This document shows, piece after piece, positions 35,351 to 42,044 of a stretch of 64,000 bases of DNA. The stretch covers positions 248,001-312,000 of the forward strand of contig NZ_JAHXGQ010000009.1 of assembly GCF_019375475.1 (NCBI RefSeq), written 5' to 3'. The notes beneath the pieces were generated by a model that was given only the letters and a program-made list of their open reading frames with translations, was not told the DNA's origin and searched no databases. Position 1 is the stretch's first letter. Every line of letters begins with the position of its first letter. Position numbers and translations under genes: made by a program. Source of the stretch: Saccharothrix obliqua. GTDB lineage: Bacteria > Actinomycetota > Actinomycetes > Mycobacteriales > Pseudonocardiaceae.

Positions 35351-36235
35351 TCAGGACTTCAACGAGATCCCAGCCTCTTCCAACGCAGGCATCAACTTCG
35401 CGCGAAGGGCCCGCTGCACCGCCCACTGCCGCCCCGGGCGAACCTTCGCCGTGACCCGCATCGTGATGCCCTCCGGCGTGACCTTCTCCACGCCCAACAC
35501 CTGCGGCTGGTCGATGACGTCCTTCTCCAGGACCTCCTCCGCGACAGCCTCCTCGGCCGCCGTGGTCAGCACCGAGGTGGCCGACGCCAGGTTGGCCCCG
35601 TACGCCAGCGGCAGGTCCACGACCGCCACCGCGAACCCCTGGGACGAGTTGCCGACGCGCAGGATCTCGCCGTTGCGGACGTACCACACCGTGCCGTTCG
35701 TGTCGCGGATCGTGGTGATGCGCAGCCCGACCGACTCCACGGTTCCGGTGGCCGGCCCGAGGTCGACCACGTCACCCACGCCGTACTGGTCCTCCAGCAT
35801 CATGAACATGCCGGACAGGAAGTCCTTGACGAGGTTCTGCGCGCCGAAACCGACCGCGACACCCAGGATGCCCGCCGAGGTGAGGATGGGCGCGGGGTCC
35901 ATGCCCAGCTCGGTGAGCACCTGGATGAACGCGATGCCGAACACCACGATCGTGGTGACCGACTTGAGCACCGAGCCGATGGTCTTCGCGCGCTGCTCGC
36001 GCCGCTCGGACACCAGGACCCCGAGCGCCTGCGGCGCGCGTTCCCGCAGCGGGCGCAGCAGCTTCGGCTTGCGCTCCTCCGACGAGCCCCGGGTCAGCCG
36101 GTCGATCAGCCGTCGCAGCAGGAACCTGAGCACGACCGCGATGAGCACGGTCAGCGCGATCCGCAACGCCCCTTCGGCGATCTTCGGACCGTTGGCCACC
36201 CACCAATCGACCGCGAGCGTCGACTCGAGTCCCAC
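35351..36235 (-). CDS. Small-conductance mechanosensitive channel (MscS family)
   Basis: A 294-aa membrane protein. There are hydrophobic segments at about 20-40, 90-112 and 120-140; the pore-lining TM3 reads SAGILGVAVGFGAQNLVKDF with the glycine/alanine pattern of MscS. The beta domain follows (GDVVDLGPATGTVESVGLRITTIRDTNGTV...VRNGEI). It opens on membrane tension to release solutes. It starts 4 bp after the prolyl oligopeptidase stop, so the two are co-transcribed. Confidence 0.92.
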   Translation of the reverse strand: MGLESTLAVDWWVANGPKIAEGALRIALTVLIAVVLRFLLRRLIDRLTRGSSEERKPKLLRPLRERAPQALGVLVSERREQRAKTIGSVLKSVTTIVVFGIAFIQVLTELGMDPAPILTSAGILGVAVGFGAQNLVKDFLSGMFMMLEDQYGVGDVVDLGPATGTVESVGLRITTIRDTNGTVWYVRNGEILRVGNSSQGFAVAVVDLPLAYGANLASATSVLTTAAEEAVAEEVLEKDVIDQPQVLGVEKVTPEGITMRVTAKVRPGRQWAVQRALRAKLMPALEEAGISLKS

Positions 36236-36239
36236 CGGC

Positions 36240-38360
36240 TCACTCCTCCTTCGCTATCACCCCGAACTCCAGCCCGGTGGCCCCGGCCAGGAAGGTCAAC
36301 TGGTCCACGGCCAGCGCCAGCGACCGGCTCACCGACCGGCCCGCGTGCCCCACCTCGGTCTCCCGGCGCAGCAGCACGGGGTGCTTCGTCGGATCGCTCG
36401 CCGACGCGTGTTGCAGCGCGGCGCACATCTTGCGGGCGTGGTTGGGGTCCACTCGACTGTCCGACTCGAACACCGTGAACAGCACCGAAGGGTACTCAAC
36501 GCCGGGGCGCACGCGGTGGTACGGGGAGTACGACAGCAGCCACGCCAGCTCTTCCGGGACCGCGGCGCTGCCGTACTCCTCCGCCCACAGCCGCCCGAGC
36601 AGGAAGTTCTCGTAACGCACCATGTCCAGCAGTGGCGCCGAGCACACCACCGCCGCGTACAGCTCCGGGCGCTGGGTGAGCGCCGCGCCGACCAGCAGCC
36701 CGCCGTTGGAGCCGCCCATGATCGCGAGCTGCTGGGGCGTGGTCCAGCCGTCGGCCACCAGCTTCTCGGCCGCCGCGTGGAAGTCGTCGAACACGTTCTG
36801 CTTGCGCTCGCGCATCCCGGCGCGGTGCCACTCCTCGCCTTCCTCGTCACCGCCGCGCAACGAGGCGTGGACCCAGACCCCGCCCGCTTCGACCCACGCC
36901 AGCGCCGTCGCGCTGTACCCGGGACCGCGGCCGACGGCGAAACCGCCGTAGCCGGTCAGCAGGGTCGGCCGGGGCAGGTCCGGGTGTCGGGAACCGGACA
37001 CCACGAACATCCGCACGGTGGTGCCGTCCAGCGACCCGTAGGCGATCTGCTGGGTGGTCACCGCGGGCAGCTCCACGGTGCCCGGTGCGGCGGCGTGCAG
37101 GGTCGTCTCGTTGCGCGACAAGGAGAACCGGTACACCGACAGCGGGGTCACGAAGTCGGAGAAGCCGAACCACAGCACGTCCCGGTCCACCGTCGACGCC
37201 GTGTCCACAGTGGACCAGCCGTGCAGTGAGCCGGTGCCCGGCAGCGGGATCTCCGCCACGTGCTCACCGGTGTCCGCCGAGTGCAGGTGCAGCTCGGAGA
37301 CCGCGTGCCTGGTCCGCAGCAGCACCAGCGCGCCGTCCAGCCAGTTCGCGCCGTCCAGCACCGAGTCGGGCTGCTCGGGCACCAGCTCCACCCACTCCTC
37401 GGGCGGTGCCGGGTTCGCCGGGTCGGTCACGCACAGGCGGAAGCGGGGCGCGTCCAGGCTCGTGCGCAGGAACAGCCTCCCGTCCTCGACCCACGCCGAG
37501 CACTGCGCGCCCGCGTCGGCCAGAATCACCGGTCGCAGCTCGCCCGAGCCGTGCAGGTCGGCGATCCACACCGAGTCCCGGCGCACGGTGCCCGGTGCGC
37601 CGCTGATCACCAGCCACCGGCCGTCGTCGGTGACCGACAGGCCGTAGTAGTACGTGTGGTCCAGTCCGTCGCCGTGGACGTTGACGTCCTCGGCCGGGTC
37701 CGTGCCCACCCGGTGCCGCCACACGCGGCGGTGGAACTGGCGCTCGTCCTCGGGCACCAGGTCCGGGTCGAGCCGACGCACGTAGAAGAACTCCTCGCCG
37801 CCGGGCAGCCAGCCCACCGGCGAGTACCGGCACCGGTCGATCGGGCCTTCGACCAGCTCTCCGGTGGTCACGTCCAGGACGTGCAGCAGCGAGTGCTCGT
37901 CGCCGCCCACCGACACCTGGTAGGCGAGCCGGGTGCCCTCCACGGAGGGTGACCAGCGGTCGAGGGTGGTGCGGCCCGACGGGTCCAGGCGCGTCACGTC
38001 GAGCAACGCGCGCTCCACCCCGTCCTCGTTCACGTAGAGCACCGGGTGGTCCTGGTCCGGGTCGCGGCGCGTGTAGAACGCGCGCCCCGCTCGCCAGACG
38101 GGCGTGCCCACCGATCCGGTGCGCATCAGCTCGGCGAGCCGGTCGCCGAGCGGCTGCCGACCGGGCAGGGCGTCGAGCCACGATCGGGCGAGTGCGTCCT
38201 GGGCCGCGGACCACTCGGCGGTGCGGGGGTCAGCGGGGTCCTCCAGGTGGCGGTACGGGTCGGCCACCGGGTGTCCGTGCAGGTCTTCGACCAGGTCGAG
38301 GCGTTCCGCCACCGGGTAGGCGATCGTCGCGGGCAGGGCCGCGGGAGAAGGGTCCGTCAC
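36240..38360 (-). CDS. Prolyl oligopeptidase family serine peptidase (S9A)
   Basis: A 706-aa protein from GTG 38360 (an ATG at 38393 is possible). The N-terminal part begins PVAERLDLVEDLHGHPVADP, then YRHLED as in prolyl oligopeptidases, and the middle forms a beta-propeller. The C-terminal alpha/beta hydrolase domain has the catalytic Ser in IMGGSNGGLL, Asp in ESDSRVDPNHA and His in EVGHAGRS. There is no signal peptide, so it is cytosolic. It cleaves short peptides after proline. It sits 4 bp from mscS in a two-gene operon that interrupts the otherwise conserved glbO-HNH order. Confidence 0.92.
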   Translation of the reverse strand: MTDPSPAALPATIAYPVAERLDLVEDLHGHPVADPYRHLEDPADPRTAEWSAAQDALARSWLDALPGRQPLGDRLAELMRTGSVGTPVWRAGRAFYTRRDPDQDHPVLYVNEDGVERALLDVTRLDPSGRTTLDRWSPSVEGTRLAYQVSVGGDEHSLLHVLDVTTGELVEGPIDRCRYSPVGWLPGGEEFFYVRRLDPDLVPEDERQFHRRVWRHRVGTDPAEDVNVHGDGLDHTYYYGLSVTDDGRWLVISGAPGTVRRDSVWIADLHGSGELRPVILADAGAQCSAWVEDGRLFLRTSLDAPRFRLCVTDPANPAPPEEWVELVPEQPDSVLDGANWLDGALVLLRTRHAVSELHLHSADTGEHVAEIPLPGTGSLHGWSTVDTASTVDRDVLWFGFSDFVTPLSVYRFSLSRNETTLHAAAPGTVELPAVTTQQIAYGSLDGTTVRMFVVSGSRHPDLPRPTLLTGYGGFAVGRGPGYSATALAWVEAGGVWVHASLRGGDEEGEEWHRAGMRERKQNVFDDFHAAAEKLVADGWTTPQQLAIMGGSNGGLLVGAALTQRPELYAAVVCSAPLLDMVRYENFLLGRLWAEEYGSAAVPEELAWLLSYSPYHRVRPGVEYPSVLFTVFESDSRVDPNHARKMCAALQHASASDPTKHPVLLRRETEVGHAGRSVSRSLALAVDQLTFLAGATGLEFGVIAKEE

Positions 38361-38512
38361 TCCGCCGAGCGTAGCGCGGGAACTGAAAACCATGTCCGAT
38401 AGGGGCCAGTTCACCGAAGTTTTGGTCCCGGCCGCATGACGCGTCACCTATCACACGTGATTTTTGGGGGTGTTCTGTGGTCTGCTATGGCTGAACCGGT
38501 GGAGGTGGTCGC

Positions 38513-39157
38513 GTGCCAGACCGACAACCCACCCCGATCGGCGCCCTGGCGAACGCCGGGATCGCGTCGTTGGCCCCGTCCGGCCAAAATCACAGCGCAG
38601 CGGGCGGGGAAGGGGCCGGTCCGGCGCCCTTGGTGCTGCCCTGGGGAAGACGGAAAGTCCTGCTGCTGAACGCCACGTTCGAACCGCTGACCGCGCTGCC
38701 GCTGCGGCGGGCGGTGGTCCTGGTGGTGTGCGGGAAGGCCGAGGTGGTGCACGGCGACCCGGCGGGTGCCGTCGTCCACTCGTCCACGTCCGAGGTGGTG
38801 GTGCCCTCGGTGATCAGGTTGAGCAACTACGTGCGCGTGCCGTACCGCGGTCGGGTGCCGCTGACCAGGGCCGGGCTCATGCACCGGGACAGGTACCGGT
38901 GCGCGTACTGCGGCGGACGCGCCGAAACCATCGACCACGTGGTGCCGCGCTCTCGCGGCGGGCCCCACTCGTGGCAGAACTGCGTGGCCTGTTGTGCGAA
39001 GTGCAACCACCGCAAGGCCGACAAGCTGCTGTCCGAACTGGGGTGGCGGCTGCGGGTCGTCCCCACCGCGCCGCGCGGGCCGCACTGGCGGCTGCTCGCG
39101 GGCGTGACCGAGGCGGATCCGCTGTGGTTGCCGTATCTCGGGGAACCCGCCGCTTAG
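38513..39157 (+). CDS. HNH endonuclease family protein (Rv2469c-like)
   Basis: A 214-aa protein from GTG 38513, with GGAGG about 8 nt upstream. The HNH module is in the second half: RDRYRCAYCGG, DHVVPRSRGGPHSWQN and CCAKCNHRKADK, giving two zinc-binding CxxC pairs and the His-Asn-His residues. The N-terminal half (VLLLNATFEPLTALPLRRAV) is the conserved domain of this actinobacterial single-copy family. The nuclease role is predicted and the substrate unknown. Its TAG interlocks with the TAA of the convergent repeat-protein gene (39154-39157). Confidence 0.9.
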   Translation: MPDRQPTPIGALANAGIASLAPSGQNHSAAGGEGAGPAPLVLPWGRRKVLLLNATFEPLTALPLRRAVVLVVCGKAEVVHGDPAGAVVHSSTSEVVVPSVIRLSNYVRVPYRGRVPLTRAGLMHRDRYRCAYCGGRAETIDHVVPRSRGGPHSWQNCVACCAKCNHRKADKLLSELGWRLRVVPTAPRGPHWRLLAGVTEADPLWLPYLGEPAA

Positions 39158-39635
39158 CTCGCGGTGATCCGCACGGAGTCGCGCGCCGTGATGCGCACGG
39201 AGTCCCGGGCCGTGATGCGCACCGAATCGCGCGCCGTGATGCGCACCGAATCGCGCGCCGTGATGCGGACCGAGTCCCGCGCCGTGATGCGGACCGAGTC
39301 CCGCGCCGTGATGCGCACGGAGTCGCGAGCCGTGATGCGCACGGAGTCCCGCGCCGTGATGCGGACCGAGTCGCGAGAAGTGATGCGGACCGAGTCCTGA
39401 GCCGTGATCCGGACCGACCCCGTGATCCGAACCGACCCGAACGAAGTGATGCGGACGGAGTCACGCCCAGTGATCCGCACCGAGCCCAGCCCGGTGATGC
39501 GGACCGAGTCACGCTCCGTAACTACCGTCGAACCGCGCAACGCCGTGATCCGAACGGAGTCACGCGAGCTACCCCGAACATCCTCAAGAGCGGTGATCCG
39601 AACGGAGTCACGCGCAGTGATGCGCACCGAGTTGG
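39154..39635 (-). repeat. 24-bp tandem coding repeat array
   Basis: About eighteen copies of a 24-bp unit (GTGAT[G/C]CG[C/G]AC[C/G]GA... on the plus strand) occur. Nine are regular, at 39157-39372, and the rest are interrupted or shortened towards 39635. There are no spacers and no dyad in the unit, so this is not a CRISPR array; it is the coding repeat of the octapeptide protein. Confidence 0.9.
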
Positions 39636-39735
39636 CCGTCACGCTCGGACGCTGAACAGTCGTGACCGACTCGCCCATCCGGGTGTAAGACGAACGAGTG
39701 AGTGCAGCGTGCGGGGCGTGGTTGACGGTGTACAT
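39154..39735 (-). CDS. Octapeptide-repeat protein (DSVRITAR)n, function unknown
   Basis: A 193-aa protein. The start ATG 39735 was chosen because GGAGGA lies 6 nt upstream; an ATG 21 bp further up lacks one. Residues 1-34 are unique (MYTVNHAPHAALTRSSYTRM...). The rest is built of the octapeptide D-S-V-R-I-T-A-R: nine exact or near-exact units form residues 122-193, and nine degenerate SVRIT units precede them. Base changes between units are almost all synonymous in this frame (R codons CGC/CGG, S codons TCG/TCC/TCA, D codons GAT/GAC), whereas in the opposite strand they alternate Met/Ile and meet stops. Alternating polar and beta-branched residues predict a regular beta structure, possibly a beta-solenoid. 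There is no signal peptide or TM segment. The protein is strongly basic. I know no family. Confidence 0.75.
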   Translation of the reverse strand: MYTVNHAPHAALTRSSYTRMGESVTTVQRPSVTANSVRITARDSVRITALEDVRGSSRDSVRITALRGSTVVTERDSVRITGLGSVRITGRDSVRITSFGSVRITGSVRITAQDSVRITSRDSVRITARDSVRITARDSVRITARDSVRITARDSVRITARDSVRITARDSVRITARDSVRITARDSVRITAS

Positions 39736-39999
39736 GTCGTGTCCTCCGAGACTCATCGGGTGGGAATTAGTATCCGGAAACGGATGCGCAAGACCCGTAC
39801 AGGTGAAAAGCTAGAAGCCGAGTGGGCCCAGGACAAGACGCCAAACCGGCCGCCATTCGCCTCCTTACGGGGGAAGGCCGAACGGCCGTACTCACTGCTC
39901 CGGTCGAGCACAGTGGCTACGTCTTTCGGGGACTATGGACACGGTGCGTAACGTGGGCTGTGGTCGAGAGCCGGCCGGATCACAGACGGGGCGTCGCGC
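39736..39999. promoter_or_regulatory. Divergent region between repeat protein and MFS gene
   Basis: This 264-bp interval holds the ribosome-binding site of the repeat gene (39742-39747) and a 5-bp hairpin with GAAA tetraloop (39772-39785) in its probable leader. The remaining 200 bp carry no gene that I can support. Promoters for both neighbours should be here. Confidence 0.4.
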
Positions 40000-41214
40000 G
40001 TGGGCAGATCTATCGACGTCAAGGGCGTCCGAACAGCGGGATTCCGCCTGCTGACCGGTGCTTGGGTCACCTCCCTGGTGGGAGACGGGGTGCGCACCGT
40101 CGCCTTGCCGCTGTTCACGGCGGTGAGCACGCGGAGCCCGCTGGCGGCATCGGCCGTCGCGGTGTCCGTGGTGCTCCCGTGGCTGGTGGTGGCGTTGCCG
40201 GCGGGCGTGCTGGTGGACCGCTGGCGGCCCAGGCTGGTGGTGGCCGTCGCGCACGGGTTCCGAGCGGTCGTGACGGGCCTGCTCGCGGGCGCGGTGTTCA
40301 CGGATAGTGCGGGCGTCGCGGTGCTCTGCGCGGCGGGCTTTCTCCTCACCAGTGCGGAGACGTTCGCCGACTCGGCGTCCCAGGTGCTGCTGGTGGAACT
40401 GGCCGGCGACGACCTGGAGGAGGCCAACGGGCGGTTCGTGACGGCCGAGACGGTGGGCATGGACCTGGCCGGCCCGCTCGCCGCGAGCCTCCTCTTCTGG
40501 TGGAACCCGGCGGCGTGCTTCGCGCTGGACGCGTTGACGTTCGTGGTGGCCGCGTTTTTCGTGGTGCGGCTGCCCGACGTCCGGGGCGGGGCGCCCGACA
40601 CCCGGGGCGACGACCCGGTCGGCGCGCTGCGGGTGCAGCTGGCGGAGGGCGCCGGTCACCTGTTCCGCGACCTGGGGCTGCGGGTCCTGGTGCTGGCGGT
40701 CGCGGTGACCGCCCTGTGCGCCGCGGCCGTGAACGCGATGCTCGCGCTGTACTCGATCAACGTGCTCGGGCTGCGCGAGGAGTTCGTGCCGTGGCTGGTC
40801 GTGGTGATGTCGGCGGGCGCGGTGCTCGGCGCGCGCCTGAGCCCGCGGCTGGCACCGAAGCACGGCGCGGGTCCGGTGATGGTGGGCGCGCTGGTGCTGC
40901 TGGGCGCGGCGTTCGCCCTGTTCGGCGCGGTGCCGCTGCTGCCCGTGGCGATCGGCGCGGTGTTCCTGTTCGGGTTGGCGTCGGCGGGTTGGAACGTGCT
41001 GTCCGCGACGCGCAGGCAGCGCCTCACCCCGAAACCGCTGATGGGTCGGGTCACCAGCGCGTACCGCGTGCTCGCGTGGGGCCTGTCGCCGATCGGGGCG
41101 GGCCTGGCGGGCCCGCTGGCGGCCGAGACGTCCCTGGGCGCGGTCTACGTCGTGTCCGGCGTGGTCGTCGTGGTGACCGCCCTGGCCCTGGCGCGCCCCC
41201 TCGCCCGGACGTGA
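40000..41214 (+). CDS. MFS transporter (MFS_3/EntS-like exporter)
   Basis: A 404-aa transporter with about twelve TM helices from GTG 40000. The pattern is that of MFS_3 exporters: FRLLTGAWVTSLVGDGVRTVALPLFTA at the N-terminus, AGVLVDRWRPRLVVAVAHGF in the loop between TM2 and TM3, and RRQRLTPKPLMGRVTSAYRV in the second half. Such proteins export siderophores, macrolides or metabolites. It stands alone and, with the repeat protein, interrupts the conserved HNH-DUF5130 order. Confidence 0.85.
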   Translation: MGRSIDVKGVRTAGFRLLTGAWVTSLVGDGVRTVALPLFTAVSTRSPLAASAVAVSVVLPWLVVALPAGVLVDRWRPRLVVAVAHGFRAVVTGLLAGAVFTDSAGVAVLCAAGFLLTSAETFADSASQVLLVELAGDDLEEANGRFVTAETVGMDLAGPLAASLLFWWNPAACFALDALTFVVAAFFVVRLPDVRGGAPDTRGDDPVGALRVQLAEGAGHLFRDLGLRVLVLAVAVTALCAAAVNAMLALYSINVLGLREEFVPWLVVVMSAGAVLGARLSPRLAPKHGAGPVMVGALVLLGAAFALFGAVPLLPVAIGAVFLFGLASAGWNVLSATRRQRLTPKPLMGRVTSAYRVLAWGLSPIGAGLAGPLAAETSLGAVYVVSGVVVVVTALALARPLART

Positions 41215-41241
41215 CGGGGGCGATCGGTTACCGTAACCGCC

Positions 41242-41499
41242 GTGACCATCGTGGAGACCGTTTCCGTCTTCGCGCTGATCCCGCTGGCCATCTACGGCGT
41301 GATCACGCTACTGACGCTGAGGCCGAAGGCCACCCGCATCACGCGGTACCGGCCGGGCCAGGAGTGGAACTACGCGCCCGTCTGGTGGAGCGCCAACCCC
41401 GGTGGGCTGCCCGCCACGCACGCCGGCACCCACCACGCCGCCGAGGCCGCGCGGCCCTCCGGCCCGACCGCTCGCGGAGGCGCACGTGGCAACTGGTGA
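41242..41499 (+). CDS. Small single-TM membrane protein
   Basis: An 85-aa protein from GTG 41242. One TM helix (VETVSVFALIPLAIYGVITL, residues 4-23) is followed by a basic juxtamembrane stretch and a motif YRPGQEWNYAPVWWSANPGG, then a His/Ala/Gly-rich tail. It overlaps the DUF5130 gene by 14 bp, so they are co-translated. The compact 'W.YAPVWW' element looks conserved; the function is unknown. It may be a partner or membrane anchor of the DUF5130 protein. Confidence 0.75.
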   Translation: MTIVETVSVFALIPLAIYGVITLLTLRPKATRITRYRPGQEWNYAPVWWSANPGGLPATHAGTHHAAEAARPSGPTARGGARGNW

Positions 41500-41962
41500 G
41501 ATCACCCGACCCGACCCGGGTTCCCTGGAACTCGGCGCGGCGGTGACCAGCAGCGGCCGGGTCTCCGCGGCGAAGATGTACGAGCCGCACGCGCCGGCGC
41601 TGCCGTTCAAGCCGGCGCAGCTCGCCGCGCTGGACGAGGCGATCACGCTGGCCAGCCGCACCACGGGCCTGGACTTCAGCGTGTACCTGGGCGAGCTGGG
41701 CGCCGACGCCCACGCGCGTGCCGAGGAGCTGCACGCCGCCACGCCGCGCCCGTCGCACGCGGTCCTGGTGGCCGTGTCGCCGGGCGAGCGGGTCGTGGAG
41801 GTGGTGACCGGCGACGAGTCCCACCGCCGGCTGCCCGACCGCGGCGCGAAGCTCGCGGTGATGAGCATGGTGGCCTCCTTCAAGGAGGGCGACCTGGCCG
41901 GTGGCCTGGTCAGCGGCCTGCGGATGCTCACCGACCAGGCGGGTTCGGCACCGCGCTCCTGA
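41486..41962 (+). CDS. DUF5130 family protein (Rv2468c-like)
   Basis: A 158-aa soluble protein from GTG 41486 inside the end of the preceding small gene. It contains ALDEAITLASRTTGLDFSVY and VLVAVSPGERVVEVVTGDES with RLPDRGAKLAVMSMVASFKE near the end, the layout of a TPM-like alpha/beta fold used by the DUF5130 family. The function is unknown. A strong bidirectional hairpin follows the stop. The position beside pepN matches Rv2468c in M. tuberculosis. Confidence 0.75.
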   Translation: MATGEITRPDPGSLELGAAVTSSGRVSAAKMYEPHAPALPFKPAQLAALDEAITLASRTTGLDFSVYLGELGADAHARAEELHAATPRPSHAVLVAVSPGERVVEVVTGDESHRRLPDRGAKLAVMSMVASFKEGDLAGGLVSGLRMLTDQAGSAPRS

Positions 41963-41990
41963 GAAAGAGCCCACGCAAAACCCAGCACAA

Positions 41991-42031
41991 CGAGAAGGCC
42001 GCGACCCGATTCCCGGGCCGCGGCCTTCTCG
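41991..42031. terminator. Bidirectional terminator between DUF5130 and pepN
   Basis: A perfect 13-bp inverted repeat, CGAGAAGGCCGCG and its complement with a 15-nt loop, lies between two convergent genes (stops at 41962 and 42045). Short runs flank it (AAAACCC on the left). Confidence 0.8.
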
Positions 42032-42044
42032 CTACCACGAGTCC

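Noticed and set aside
39154..39635. CRISPR array
   Set aside because: The 24-bp units are contiguous with no spacers and no cas genes are present; the periodicity is that of a coding octapeptide.
39164..39655. Rightward frames reading (VMRTESRA)n across the octapeptide array
   Set aside because: They lack a start with ribosome-binding site, are interrupted by TGA at 39398-39400, and the changes between units alter Met/Ile in this frame while being silent in the leftward frame.
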